64,000 bases of DNA, taken from NCBI RefSeq assembly GCF_902859705.1, contig NZ_CADIJO010000001.1, positions 1 to 64,000 of the forward strand. The letters are read 5' to 3'. This document shows positions 44,406 through 55,359 of this stretch, in pieces. The translations under genes and the position numbers were made by a program. Numbering within the stretch: position 1 is the first letter of the stretch; each line of letters opens with the position of its first letter. Below the pieces are notes generated by a model. It made no database searches, had not been told where the DNA came from, and worked only from the letters and a program-made list of their open reading frames with translations. This DNA comes from Achromobacter deleyi (lineage in GTDB: Bacteria; Pseudomonadota; Gammaproteobacteria; Burkholderiales; Burkholderiaceae_B).

Positions 44406-46565
44406 TCAGACCCAGCCCAGGGCGGCCAGCACCATGTCGACCAGCTTGATGCCGACAAAGGGCACCAGGAGGCCGCCCAGTCCGTAGATCAGCAGGTTGC
44501 GGCGCAGCAGGATGGAGGCGCCCAGCGGGCGGTAGCGCACGCCTTTCAAGGCGAGCGGGATCAGCACGATGATGATGAGCGCGTTGAAGATCACAGCCGA
44601 CAGGATGGCCGAGGCCGGCGTGGCCAGGCCCATGATGTTCAGCACGTTCAACTGCGGATACACGGTGGCGAAGGCGGCCGGAATGATGGCGAAGTACTTC
44701 GCCACGTCGTTGGCGACGCTGAAGGTGGTCAGCGCGCCGCGCGTCATCAGCATCTGCTTGCCGATCTCGACGATCTCGATCAGCTTGGTGGGATTGGAAT
44801 CCAGGTCCACCATGTTGCCGGCTTCCTTGGCGGCCTGCGTGCCCGAGTTCATCGCCACCGCCACGTCGGCCTGGGCCAGCGCCGGCGCGTCGTTGGTGCC
44901 GTCGCCGGTCATCGCCACCAGGCGGCCTTCGCTCTGGTAGGCGCGAATCAGCTTGAGCTTGGCCTCCGGCGTGGCTTCGGCCAGGAAGTCGTCGACGCCC
45001 GCTTCGGCCGCGATGGACGCGGCGGTGAGCTTGTTGTCGCCGGTGATCATCACGGTCTTGATGCCCATGCGGCGCAGTTCGGCGAAGCGCGACTGGATGT
45101 CCGGCTTGACGATGTCCTTGAGCTCGACCACGCCCAGCGCGCGGTTGCCGTCGCTGACCATCAGCGGCGTGCTGCCGCGGCGCGCCACGTCTTCGGCCAG
45201 GCGCAGCACCTGTTCGGGCACCACGGCGTCCTGCGCGGCCAGCCAGGCCTGCACGGCGTCAACGGCACCCTTGCGGATCATGCGGTCTTTCAGGTTCACG
45301 CCGCTCATGCGCGATTGCGCGGTGAAGGGCACGTACTCGGCGTCCGCCGCACGGTTGGCGGGGGCGTGGATGGACTTGTCCGCCAACGACACGATGCTGC
45401 GGCCTTCGGGCGTTTCGTCGGCCAGCGAGGCCAGTCGGGCGGCATCGGCCAGTTCACGCGGCGAGACGCCGGGCGCGGGCAGGAAGGTGGACGCCTGGCG
45501 GTTGCCGAAGGTGATGGTGCCGGTCTTGTCCAGCAGCAGCACGTCGACGTCGCCCGCGGCTTCGACCGCGCGGCCCGAGGTGGCGATGACGTTGGCGCCC
45601 ATCATGCGGCTCATGCCCGCCACGCCGATGGCCGACAGCAGGCCGCCGATGGTGGTGGGGATCAGGCACACGAGCAGGGCCACCAGCACCGTCACCGTGA
45701 CGGCGCTGCCGCCGCCCGCAGCCGATACCGAGTAGATCGAAAACGGCATCAAGGTCGCGACCACCAACAGGAACACCACTGTCAGGCCCACCAGCAGAAT
45801 GGTCAGGGCCAGCTCGTTGGGCGTCTTCTGGCGCTTGGCGCCTTCGACCATGGCGATCATGCGGTCCAGGAAGCTTTCACCCGGATCGGCGGCGATGCGC
45901 ACGAAGATCCAGTCGGACAGCACGCGGGTGCCACCCGTGACCGACGAGAAGTCGCCACCCGATTCGCGGATGACCGGGGCCGATTCGCCGGTGATGGCGC
46001 TTTCGTCCACCGACGCCACGCCCGCAATCACCTGGCCATCGCCGGGGATGGTTTCGCCGGCCTCGACCAGCACCACGTCATTGCGGCGCAGCAGGCCGGA
46101 TGGCTGGCTGACCGCCTGGTTGCGCCACAGGTCCGGCAGGGCGCGGCTGGCGTCTTCGTCACGAAAGCCCTTGAGCAGCCGTGCGTTGATGGTGGTGCGC
46201 AGGCCGCGCAGCGTGGCGGCCTGCTGCTTGCCGCGGCCTTCGGCCAGCGCCTCGGCGAAGTTGGCGAACAGCACGGTGAACCACAGCCACACCGAGATCG
46301 CGAGAATGAATCCCGCGGGGGCCTCGGCCTGGCCGCGCAGCGCCATGACCCACAGGATCGTGGTCAGGATGCTGCCCACGTACACCACGAACATGACGGG
46401 GTTCTTCAATTGCGCAGCCGGCGAGAGCTTGCGCAGGCTGTCCAGCAGGGCGGGGCCGACCAGCGCGCCCGACCACATGCCGAACTTGCGTTCTTGCACA
46501 GCGGCCGAAGGCGCGCGGGCGGCGCCGCCGCCGGCGCCTTGGGTTGGCATTTCAATCTTGGCCAT
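44406..46565 (-). CDS. kdpB: Potassium-transporting P-type ATPase subunit KdpB
   Basis: This is the 719-residue P-type ATPase that powers KdpFABC. The phosphorylated Asp346 lies in DKTGT, the dephosphorylation loop is TGES (192-195) and the ion-path segment is [10 protein letters not shown] (301-310). The hinge motif [12 protein letters not shown] is present. The start is at [10 protein letters not shown]. An upstream Met adds 24 unusual residues and is rejected. It lies 22 bp after kdpA. Confidence 0.97.
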   Translation of the reverse strand: MAKIEMPTQGAGGGAARAPSAAVQERKFGMWSGALVGPALLDSLRKLSPAAQLKNPVMFVVYVGSILTTILWVMALRGQAEAPAGFILAISVWLWFTVLFANFAEALAEGRGKQQAATLRGLRTTINARLLKGFRDEDASRALPDLWRNQAVSQPSGLLRRNDVVLVEAGETIPGDGQVIAGVASVDESAITGESAPVIRESGGDFSSVTGGTRVLSDWIFVRIAADPGESFLDRMIAMVEGAKRQKTPNELALTILLVGLTVVFLLVVATLMPFSIYSVSAAGGGSAVTVTVLVALLVCLIPTTIGGLLSAIGVAGMSRMMGANVIATSGRAVEAAGDVDVLLLDKTGTITFGNRQASTFLPAPGVSPRELADAARLASLADETPEGRSIVSLADKSIHAPANRAADAEYVPFTAQSRMSGVNLKDRMIRKGAVDAVQAWLAAQDAVVPEQVLRLAEDVARRGSTPLMVSDGNRALGVVELKDIVKPDIQSRFAELRRMGIKTVMITGDNKLTAASIAAEAGVDDFLAEATPEAKLKLIRAYQSEGRLVAMTGDGTNDAPALAQADVAVAMNSGTQAAKEAGNMVDLDSNPTKLIEIVEIGKQMLMTRGALTTFSVANDVAKYFAIIPAAFATVYPQLNVLNIMGLATPASAILSAVIFNALIIIVLIPLALKGVRYRPLGASILLRRNLLIYGLGGLLVPFVGIKLVDMVLAALGWV

Positions 46566-46587
46566 TTTCTTTCCTAGCCTGTTGCAT

Positions 46588-48384
46588 TCAGGGTTGCAGG
46601 TGTTCCGCGACCGGGCCCAGGGCCAGCGCGGGCACATATGTCAGGGCGCCCACCAGCAGCACCGCGCCGATCAGCAGCACCACGAAGAGCGGGCCGGTGG
46701 TGGGCATGCTGCCGGGACCGGCGGGCAGGCGGCGTTTGGCCCCCAGCGAGCCGGCCATCGCCAGGATGGCGACGATGATGGCGAAGCGGCCGAACCACAT
46801 CGCGATGCCGAGCAGCACGTTGTAGAAGGGCGTGTTGGCGGACAGGCCGGCGAAGGCACTGCCGTTGTTGTTGGCGGCCGATGACAGGGCGTACAGGATT
46901 TCCGAGAAGCCGTGGATGCCCGGATTGAGCACCCCCGCCTGGCCCGCGGTCACCGAGACCGCCAGCGCCGTGCCGCCCAGCACCAGCAGCGGCGTGGCCA
47001 GAATCACGATCGACACCATCTTCATGTCGTAGGCTTCGATCTTCTTGCCCAGGTATTCCGGCGTGCGGCCGATCATCAGCCCGGCGATGAAGACGCCGAG
47101 AATGGCGAAGGCCAACATGCCATACAGTCCCGATCCGACTCCGCCGAAGATCACTTCGCCCAGCTGCATCAGCAGCATCGGCGACAGGCCGCCCATGGCC
47201 GTCAGGGAATCATGCATGCCGTTGACCGCACCGCATGAGGCCGCCGTGGTGATGGTGGCGAACAACGACGTGGCGGCGATGCCGAAGCGGGTTTCCTTGC
47301 CTTCCATGTTGCCGCCGGGCGAAAACGCGGTCATGGCGCTGTCGGCCCCGGCCTGGGCGGCCATGGGGTTGGCCTGTTGCTCGAAATAGGCCGTGGTCAG
47401 TGCAAACACCGCGAACAGCACGGTCATCGCCGCCAGGATGGCGATGCCCTGGCGCCGGTTGCCGACCATTTCACCGAAGGTGAAGCACAGCGCCGCGGGT
47501 ATCGCCAGGATCGCCAGCATTTCCAGGAAATTCGACAGCGCGGTCGAGTTCTCGAACGGATGGGCGGAATTGGCGTTGAAGAAGCCGCCGCCGTTGGTGC
47601 CCAGCAGCTTGATGGCTTCCTGCGAGGCCACCGGGCCCATGGCCAGCGTCTGCGTCTGGGTCACGGCCGGATCGGTGACCGGCTGGCCCTTGGCGTCCAG
47701 CACCGGTTGCCCCTGGGCGTCCACGCGCGGCTGGTCGTAATGCAGGGCTTCGACCGTTTGTACTTCCTGGTAGGGGCTGAAGTTCTGGATCACGCCCTGG
47801 CTGACCAGCGCCAGCGCCAGCACCAGCGACAGGGGCAGCAGCACATACAGCGTGCAGCGGACCATGTCGGCCCAGAAGTTGCCCAGCGTGGCCGAGCAAT
47901 GACGGGCCAGTCCGCGGATCAGCGCGAACAGCACGGCGATGCCGGTGGCGGCCGAGACGAAGTTCTGCACCGTCAGCGCCAGCATCTGCGTCAGGTAGCT
48001 CATCGTCGATTCGCCGCCGTAGCCTTGCCAGTTGGTGTTGGCCACGAAGCTGATGGCGGTGTTCAGCGAGGAATCGGGCGACACGGCGCCCAGGCCGGCC
48101 GGGTTCAGCGGCAGCATGCCCTGGACGCGCTGCAGGGCATACACCACCACCACGCCCAGCACGTTGAAGGCCAGAACGGCCAGCGCGTAGCGCTTCCAGC
48201 CCATTTCGGCCTTCGGGTCGATGCCCGCAAGCCGGTAGATACCGCGTTCCAGCGGGCGGCCCCAGGCGGTCAGCCGGGATTGCCCGTTTTCCATGGCGAT
48301 GCGGATATAGCGCCCCAGGAAGGGCGAGATCGCGAGCAGGACTACCAGGTACACGACCAGCAGTCCGACGAATTCGGCAGTCAT
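46588..48384 (-). CDS. kdpA: Potassium-transporting ATPase potassium-binding subunit KdpA
   Basis: This 598-residue channel-like subunit has ten predicted membrane helices and four pore-loop repeats including [32 protein letters not shown] and GSAFAGLS. It carries the selectivity filter. The start is MTAEFVG, whose ATG overlaps the kdpF stop as ATGA. Usual length. Confidence 0.97.
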   Translation of the reverse strand: MTAEFVGLLVVYLVVLLAISPFLGRYIRIAMENGQSRLTAWGRPLERGIYRLAGIDPKAEMGWKRYALAVLAFNVLGVVVVYALQRVQGMLPLNPAGLGAVSPDSSLNTAISFVANTNWQGYGGESTMSYLTQMLALTVQNFVSAATGIAVLFALIRGLARHCSATLGNFWADMVRCTLYVLLPLSLVLALALVSQGVIQNFSPYQEVQTVEALHYDQPRVDAQGQPVLDAKGQPVTDPAVTQTQTLAMGPVASQEAIKLLGTNGGGFFNANSAHPFENSTALSNFLEMLAILAIPAALCFTFGEMVGNRRQGIAILAAMTVLFAVFALTTAYFEQQANPMAAQAGADSAMTAFSPGGNMEGKETRFGIAATSLFATITTAASCGAVNGMHDSLTAMGGLSPMLLMQLGEVIFGGVGSGLYGMLAFAILGVFIAGLMIGRTPEYLGKKIEAYDMKMVSIVILATPLLVLGGTALAVSVTAGQAGVLNPGIHGFSEILYALSSAANNNGSAFAGLSANTPFYNVLLGIAMWFGRFAIIVAILAMAGSLGAKRRLPAGPGSMPTTGPLFVVLLIGAVLLVGALTYVPALALGPVAEHLQP

Positions 48385-48473
48385 CAGAACTTCTCCGGTT
48401 TGAACAGGGCAACCAGCAGGTACACGAACAGCAGCGCGGCCGTGACGCCGCTCAGCCAATAGAGCCAGGTCAT
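48384..48473 (-). CDS. kdpF: Potassium-transporting ATPase subunit KdpF
   Basis: The 29-residue single-helix peptide ([20 protein letters not shown] and the end FKPEKF) stabilises the Kdp complex. It is typical in length and has the conserved AL-[FL]-xPE-x-F end. It overlaps kdpA downstream and the 32-codon ORF upstream, both as ATGA. Confidence 0.95.
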   Translation of the reverse strand: MTWLYWLSGVTAALLFVYLLVALFKPEKF

Positions 48474-48568
48474 GGTTGCTCTCCCGAAGACAAGACGTCG
48501 CAGAAAGCGACCAGGGCGTAGGTCAGCCCGGCCATGACGGCGAAGACGGCGATATAGATGGCATCCAC
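48470..48568 (-). CDS. Small membrane peptide coupled to kdpF (32 aa)
   Basis: A GTG start with GGGAGG a few bases upstream opens 32 codons giving one hydrophobic helix ([20 protein letters not shown]) and a short polar tail. Its TGA overlaps the kdpF ATG. Similar unnamed short peptides occur upstream of kdpF in other proteobacteria, so it is likely a real gene and perhaps an extra small subunit. That role is inference. Confidence 0.75.
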   Translation of the reverse strand: MDAIYIAVFAVMAGLTYALVAFCDVLSSGEQP

Positions 48569-48693
48569 GTTTTTCCTCCCGGGAGCCAGGCTCCCTTCGA
48601 ACGACGGCCCGGCGCGGCAAGGGGGATGCGGACCGCGCGGCCGGTGTGACCAATCAGGACACCGGCAGGTTACGGAGCAGGGGGTAAAAACGG

Positions 48694-48731
48694 GGTATAG
48701 CTTTGGTGGGGGGGTGTAAACGGAACGTAAA
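48694..48731 (-). promoter_or_regulatory. kdp promoter with KdpE-like operator
   Basis: On the minus strand TTTACGTTCCGTTTACACC (48713-48731) has two TTTAC half-sites 11 bp apart, followed by a C-run. This closely resembles the E. coli KdpE site (TTTTTACACCCC). A TATACC -10 candidate lies at 48694-48699, 14 bp further on. The -35 is poor, as expected for an activated promoter. Confidence 0.65.
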
Positions 48732-49224
48732 GACGGCGCGGCACAATGGCGGGGTGGAAACACGGCCACGACGCCCTGCGGGAGGCCCGGATGTGGGCAC
48801 GGGGCAGCCTCTTTTTTGAGGCATGCTCAAGATCGGGCGTTTCCGGGAGGCGCCCAGGGATCGGAAAACCCGAGTTTTCGGCCAAAAAATCCCAACATTT
48901 GGAACGTGACGCCAAAAATGCACTGATGTGGTGCAGGTAATATGTAAATGAATGCGCCGAATTAGGGCATTCCCCTAGTGTGGCATTCCCGCATCTGGTG
49001 CAGAATCTCTTCCCATGCAGGTGAGGAGACAAAGCCCTGCATGGGCAATTACCGGCGGCACCGGTACATAAAAAAGTAGCAGTACTCAAAAAAAGCAAAA
49101 CGCACAACGGCTGGCACCAGGCAGTGCCGGCCGTTGTCGCATAAAAATCCCGCATTTCATCCGCCCAGGGTTTTTCTAGCGCCGCGTTTCGCGATATTCG
49201 CCAGGTCTTGCTTACGCTAGAGCT
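48732..49224 (+). other. Long regulatory region before the DUF4212/symporter genes
   Basis: These 493 bp hold no convincing gene. They contain the direct repeat GGCATTCCC at 48966-48974 and 48982-48990 (16-bp period). A hairpin has 10-bp perfect arms CCCATGCAGG / CCTGCATGGG (49012-49021, 49036-49045) and a loop carrying GAGGAGA. A 13-bp-arm hairpin with a 6-base loop lies at 49105-49136. Transcription probably starts near 49000. Confidence 0.55.
48966..48990 (+). repeat. Direct repeat GGCATTCCC x2
   Basis: Two identical 9-mers start 16 bp apart (48966, 48982). They are about 240 bp before the DUF4212 gene and are a candidate regulator-binding site. Confidence 0.5.
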
Positions 49225-49503
49225 ATGCCCGAATCCCGCGTTTCCTCCCCTACGCCCGTCCCCACCCGCTATTGGCGCCGCAACGTCTGGCTGATCGTGC
49301 TGTTGCTGCTCGTCTGGGCCGCGCTGACCTTCATCCCGTCGTATTTCGCTCGTCGCCTGTCGTTCGACTTCATCGGCTGGCCGTTCTCGTTCTGGATGGC
49401 GGCCTACGGGGCGCCGCTGGCCTACCTGGTCATCATCGCGGTGTACGCCCGGATCATGAACCGCGAGGATCGCCGCGCTGAAGAGGCCAAGGGGAACCGC
49501 TGA
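49225..49503 (+). CDS. DUF4212 family small membrane protein (symporter partner)
   Basis: This 92-residue protein has two membrane helices (about 25-45 and 57-80) and a conserved FIGWPFSFWMAAYGAP. The family is almost always encoded just before a sodium/solute symporter, as here, and is taken as its small subunit. The stop overlaps the symporter ATG by one base, so translation is coupled. Confidence 0.92.
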   Translation: MPESRVSSPTPVPTRYWRRNVWLIVLLLLVWAALTFIPSYFARRLSFDFIGWPFSFWMAAYGAPLAYLVIIAVYARIMNREDRRAEEAKGNR

Positions 49504-51590
49504 TGCCTTTCGGCGGAGATACCCCACAGGAACTCAATATCCGGCTGCGCCGCATCTACGTGCTGTACACGGCGGGCTTTGCGCTGATGATCCTGCTGAT
49601 GGCGCTGGCCGAGATCCTGGGGCTGCCGCGCAACTGGATCGGCTATGTATTCCTCTTGGTCACGGTCAGCCTGTATGCGGGCATCGGCATCGTCTGCCGC
49701 ACGTCGGACCAGGTCGAATACTACGTGGCGGGGCGGCGGGTGCCGGCCATCTACAACGGCATGGCAACCGCGGCCGACTGGATGTCGGTGGCCTCGTTCA
49801 TCGGCGTGGCGGGTACGCTCTACCTGACAGGCTACGGCGGCCTTGCCTACATCATGGGCTGGACCGGCGGCTACGTGCTGGTGGCGATGCTGCTGGCGCC
49901 CTACCTGCGGCGCTTCGGCCAATACACCATTCCCGATTTCATGGGCGCGCGCTATGGCGGCAACCTGCCGCGGCTGGCGGGCGTGGCCTGCGCCATTCTC
50001 TGTTCGTTCACCTACCTGGTCGCGCAGATCTACGGCGTGGGCATCATCACCACCCGCATGACGGGCATTTCGTTCGAACTGGGCATCTTCGTGGCGCTGG
50101 GCGGCATGCTGGTCTGTTCGTTCCTGGGCGGCATGCGCGCCGTCACGTGGACGCAGGTGGGGCAGTACATCATCCTGGTCATCGCCTACCTGGTGCCGGT
50201 GGTGTGGCTGTCCATCAAGCACACCGACATGCCGATTCCCCAGCTGTCGGCCGGCGCGGTGCTGCAGCAGGTGACGGAAAAAGAGGTCTACCTGCAGAAC
50301 GATCCGGCCGAGATCGAAGTGCGCCGGCTATGGCAGGAACGTGCCGACGAGATGGCGCAGCGGGTGCGCGACCTGCCCGAATCCTGGACGCTGGAAAAAG
50401 ACAAGCTGCGCAGCCGCCTGGCGCAACTGAACGCGGGCGATGCGCCCATGGTCGAGATCCGTTCGGTCGAACGGGAACTGGCCGCGTTTCCGCCCAATGT
50501 CGACGAAGCGCGGATCGCCTGGTCCCAGGCCAAGGCGACCTTCGAGGCGCGCGCCGCGCCATTGACACCGCACGCCGAGCCATTCCCGTCCAAGGATCCC
50601 GAAGAGCGGCGCAACATGCGCATCAACTTCCTGGCGCTGGTGCTGTGTCTGATGCTGGGCACGGCGGGCATGCCGCACATCCTGATGCGGTCATACACCA
50701 CGTCCTCGGTGGTCGAGGCGCGCAAATCGGTGTGCTGGTCGCTGCTGTTCATCCTGCTGCTGTACTTCATGGCGCCGGCCCTGGCGCTGCTGGTCAAGTA
50801 CGAGGTCTACACGCAGGTGGTGGGCTCCAATTTCCTCAGCCTGCCCAACTGGGTCCATGCCTGGAGCGCGGTCGACAGCAACCTGCTGGACGTGACCGAC
50901 ATCAACCGCGACGGTGTGGTGCAGCTCAGCGAAATCAGCATCGGCGCGGACGTGGTGGTGCTGGCCATGCCCGAGATCGGCGGGCTGCCCTATGTGATCT
51001 CGGCGCTGGTGGCGGCCGGCGGCCTGGCCGCTGCGCTGTCCACCGCCGATGGCCTGTTGCTGACGCTGTCCAATTCCCTGTCGCACGACATGTGGTACCG
51101 GATGGTGTCCCCGCGCATGTCGGCCGCGCGCCGGGTGATGGTGTCCAAGATTCTCTTGCTGGTGGTGGCCTTTGGCGCGGCCTGGGTGGCGGCGCGCAAG
51201 CCGGCGGACATCCTGTTCATGGTGTCGGCGGCTTTCTCGTTCGCCGCCTCGTCGTTCTTTCCGGCGCTGGTGATGGGCGTGTTCTGGCGCCGCGCCAACA
51301 AATGGGGCGCCACGCTGGGCATGGCGGCCGGGCTGGCGGTGACGTTCGCCTACATGACGCACACGCACCCGTGGCTGCGCGAGTGGGTGCTGGGCATTTC
51401 GCGCACGCAGCCGGTGGATCTGTGGTGGGGCATCCAGCCGATCGCGGCGGGCGTGTTCGGCGCGCCGGTGGCGTTCCTGACCATCATCGTGGTGTCGCTG
51501 CTGACGCCGCCGCCGGATCGTGCCACGCTGGCGCTGGTGGATTACCTGCGCAATCCGGGCGCGCCCAAGCCGCAGATCGAAAACAGCTAG
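49503..51590 (+). CDS. Sodium/solute symporter (SSS family, VC_2705 type)
   Basis: This is a 695-residue permease with 13-14 predicted membrane helices and the SSS signatures VAGRRVPAIYNGMATAADWMS and YGGLAYIMGWTGGYVL. A hydrophilic insert of about 120 residues (about 255-375) between helices is typical of the DUF4212-linked type. Relatives carry acetate or other short carboxylates. The substrate is not shown by sequence, and no acs gene is adjacent. Confidence 0.92.
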   Translation: MPFGGDTPQELNIRLRRIYVLYTAGFALMILLMALAEILGLPRNWIGYVFLLVTVSLYAGIGIVCRTSDQVEYYVAGRRVPAIYNGMATAADWMSVASFIGVAGTLYLTGYGGLAYIMGWTGGYVLVAMLLAPYLRRFGQYTIPDFMGARYGGNLPRLAGVACAILCSFTYLVAQIYGVGIITTRMTGISFELGIFVALGGMLVCSFLGGMRAVTWTQVGQYIILVIAYLVPVVWLSIKHTDMPIPQLSAGAVLQQVTEKEVYLQNDPAEIEVRRLWQERADEMAQRVRDLPESWTLEKDKLRSRLAQLNAGDAPMVEIRSVERELAAFPPNVDEARIAWSQAKATFEARAAPLTPHAEPFPSKDPEERRNMRINFLALVLCLMLGTAGMPHILMRSYTTSSVVEARKSVCWSLLFILLLYFMAPALALLVKYEVYTQVVGSNFLSLPNWVHAWSAVDSNLLDVTDINRDGVVQLSEISIGADVVVLAMPEIGGLPYVISALVAAGGLAAALSTADGLLLTLSNSLSHDMWYRMVSPRMSAARRVMVSKILLLVVAFGAAWVAARKPADILFMVSAAFSFAASSFFPALVMGVFWRRANKWGATLGMAAGLAVTFAYMTHTHPWLREWVLGISRTQPVDLWWGIQPIAAGVFGAPVAFLTIIVVSLLTPPPDRATLALVDYLRNPGAPKPQIENS

Positions 51591-52747
51591 CGGGGCGCGC
51601 AGGCGTCGGCGCGGCGGTCCAAAGGGTTGGCGCAGGCGGCCCACGCTTGCGCGGTCATTGCTGTGACCAGGGTGGATATCTGGCCGGGCGCCCATAACCA
51701 GTGAACATGGCCGGGATGCTGGCGCGCGGTTTCCCAGATGCGCTGGCGCTGGGCGGCGCTCATGTTGAAAACACCGCCGTTGCCGCTATTGCCGTTGGCC
51801 AGCACCGCAGCCGGGTTCCGTTTGGCCTGGTACAGCGCGCCGGCTTCGCCGTCTTGGGACTGCACGATCGCCCAGTCGTAGTGATACGACTCCAGGGCAG
51901 GGGAGCGCCATGCCGGCCCGTCCAGCACCAGGATGGCGTTGGATGTGGCGAGGGCGCGATGCGGCGGCCCCAGCACGGTGGATTCGTCAGCCAGAGGGAT
52001 GACCTGGCGGCGATAACGCTGCGCGGGTTGGCCTTGCTGATCGTAGACCACGACTTCACGGGCCTGGTCCTGGCCGGCGGCGTTGCTTTCAAGATAGAAA
52101 ATGACGCGCAGCAAGCGTCCGGCCGCGTCATGTACGTAACGGGCCTGCGGCCGCGGCTGGCCGTCGCACGCGCCGGTGGAGGTCTCGGCCAGCCAGCCTT
52201 GCGGGTCGTAGCGCAGGCAATGGCGCGCCGGCGGCACCTTCGCGCCATTCCAGGGGCGCGCCTGCACGTCGTAGCTGCTCAGCCGGCCCGCGTCGTCGTA
52301 GCGGAACCGGGTTTCGGTGTCGGGCGGGGGCAGCGCGTCGTCCGGCGCGGCCAGCGCCTGCGCGACGATGTTGGCGGAATAGGTGGAGAGGGCGCACAGG
52401 TGCCGGACGCCGTCGGCGCTGCGTTCAAAGCGCAATACCGTCCTGCCGATACGCGCGCCAGCGGGAGCGCGGTAGACGGACCAATCGACGCGTTCGGCCC
52501 ACGGCAACGCCGTGGCGTGCAGGCCCGTGGCCACTTCCACCATCGGCCGCCAGGTCTTGATGCGCGAGCCGTCCAGGCCCAGCAGCGTATGGGTGTCGTC
52601 CAGCGCGATATCGGCAATGACGGTTTCGCGGTCTGCCTGCGCCAATGGGCGGCACAGGGGGGCGGCTTGCACGGCAATCAGCGCAGGCAGCAGCAAGAGC
52701 GCGGCCAGCGCCAGCGGCCGGTGCCGGGACTCAGTACGCGGCGGCAT
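51587..52747 (-). CDS. Secreted protein with weak YD-like repeats (unknown function)
   Basis: This 386-residue protein has a signal peptide (about 1-28). The centre has three weak RHS/YD-like units (RYDDAGRLSSYD, YVHDAAGRLLRVI, VYDQQGQPAQRY). The Trp-rich C-terminus contains three Cys in total with the centre. Too few repeats for a toxin shell, and no toxin domain or immunity gene is visible. The start overlaps the end of the next upstream gene by 17 bp, implying one operon. Confidence 0.75.
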   Translation of the reverse strand: MPPRTESRHRPLALAALLLLPALIAVQAAPLCRPLAQADRETVIADIALDDTHTLLGLDGSRIKTWRPMVEVATGLHATALPWAERVDWSVYRAPAGARIGRTVLRFERSADGVRHLCALSTYSANIVAQALAAPDDALPPPDTETRFRYDDAGRLSSYDVQARPWNGAKVPPARHCLRYDPQGWLAETSTGACDGQPRPQARYVHDAAGRLLRVIFYLESNAAGQDQAREVVVYDQQGQPAQRYRRQVIPLADESTVLGPPHRALATSNAILVLDGPAWRSPALESYHYDWAIVQSQDGEAGALYQAKRNPAAVLANGNSGNGGVFNMSAAQRQRIWETARQHPGHVHWLWAPGQISTLVTAMTAQAWAACANPLDRRADACAPR

Positions 52748-53369
52748 GTTGCAGATAGGCCATCAGGCCCGCCAGTTCGCGGCTGACGCCGCCCAGGCGC
52801 AGGGTGTCGCCGCGGGTGTCCATCAGCACGAAAGGAAAGGCGTTGCGCTCGAGCTTGCCGGCGGGCGGCAGGCGGTACGGCGTGAAGTTCCCGGACGATT
52901 CCAGATAGGTGTTGGTCATGTTGCCCACATCCACGTGCAGATACCAGACGGTCAGGTCCTGGCCCTGCAGGTCAGGTTCTGTTTCCGGGTAGAGGCCGCC
53001 TTCGCCGGCAGGGATCGCGCTGTTCAAGACGGCCACTACGACGTTTTGCGCGCCGTGGACGGGCAGGTAGGCGTGATCCCCCGCCGGGCGGGTGAAGGCC
53101 TGGCGGATGAAGGCGGAGGCGCGCGATCCCGGGACCACGCTGCGGGCGAACAGTGCGTCGAGCTGGGGGCCGGTCAGTGCGGCGCGCGTGGCGGCCAGCG
53201 TGTCCAGATCCTGGGTGAAGTGCTGCATCCAGGCGCGGTAGCGCTGCAATTCGGCGGCGCGGTCAAAACCCTGTGCCTGCGCATTGCCCGCCAGCAGCAA
53301 ACCCAGGCACAGCCAGGTCCACGCGGCCAGCCAGCCGCGCCAGGCTGGCCGGTAGGCGCCGGCGGTCAA
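52731..53369 (-). CDS. Secreted hypothetical protein (212 aa, TTG start)
   Basis: The frame begins at a TTG that overlaps the SMR-gene stop as TTGA. From there a clear signal peptide follows ([24 protein letters not shown] split by a basic start), then a mixed domain with [19 protein letters not shown] and [16 protein letters not shown]. Not recognised. The reading frame stays open upstream but only as the shadow of the SMR gene. Coupled to both neighbours by overlaps. Confidence 0.7.
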   Translation of the reverse strand: MTAGAYRPAWRGWLAAWTWLCLGLLLAGNAQAQGFDRAAELQRYRAWMQHFTQDLDTLAATRAALTGPQLDALFARSVVPGSRASAFIRQAFTRPAGDHAYLPVHGAQNVVVAVLNSAIPAGEGGLYPETEPDLQGQDLTVWYLHVDVGNMTNTYLESSGNFTPYRLPPAGKLERNAFPFVLMDTRGDTLRLGGVSRELAGLMAYLQHAAAY

Positions 53370-53691
53370 TGCGAGACGGATTTGGAGAAGACGTTCATGA
53401 CCACCACGCCAGCGATGATCAGGCCGATGCCGATCAATGCGGGGGTGTCCAGGTGCTGCTTGAAGAACAGCGCGCCGACGATGGAGATCAGCACGATGCC
53501 CACGCCCGACCAGATGGCGTAGGCGATGCCGACCGGCACCTCGCGCAGCGTCAGCGACAGGAAATAGAACGAGATCATGTAGCCGAACACCGTGATGATC
53601 GACGGAGCCAGGCGCGAAAAGCCGTCGGAGCTTTTCAGCGCGCTGGTGGCGAAGATCTCGGCGACGATGGCGATGCCCAGGTAGAGCCACT

Positions 53692-53695
<4 letters not shown>
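53366..53695 (-). CDS. SMR family multidrug efflux protein (EmrE-like)
   Basis: This 109-residue protein has four membrane helices. The essential Glu13 lies in [12 protein letters not shown] as in EmrE, and [13 protein letters not shown] is conserved. It exchanges protons for cationic drugs as a dimer. Its ATG overlaps the Smr-domain stop and its TGA overlaps the TTG of the next gene, so it sits inside a tightly coupled operon. Confidence 0.93.
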
Positions 53696-55336
<1,641 letters not shown>

Positions 55337-55351
55337 TTAGGTTAACGCCCA

Positions 55352-55359
55352 ATTATAAT
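55352..55359. promoter_or_regulatory. Palindromic -10 (ATTATAAT) between trxB and ftsK
   Basis: The 8-mer contains TATAAT on both strands. For trxB it lies 28 bp before the ATG, a normal distance. For ftsK it overlaps the ATG at 55358, so the second ATG (55367) would then be the first usable codon. No good -35 is seen on either side. Confidence 0.45.

Noticed and set aside
48981-49003. Possible sigma-54 promoter (TGGCATTCCC ...)
   Set aside because: The GG is not followed by GC at the required 10-bp spacing.
51587-52747. RHS/polymorphic toxin
   Set aside because: Only three weak YD-like units, no RHS core, no toxin tip and no immunity gene.
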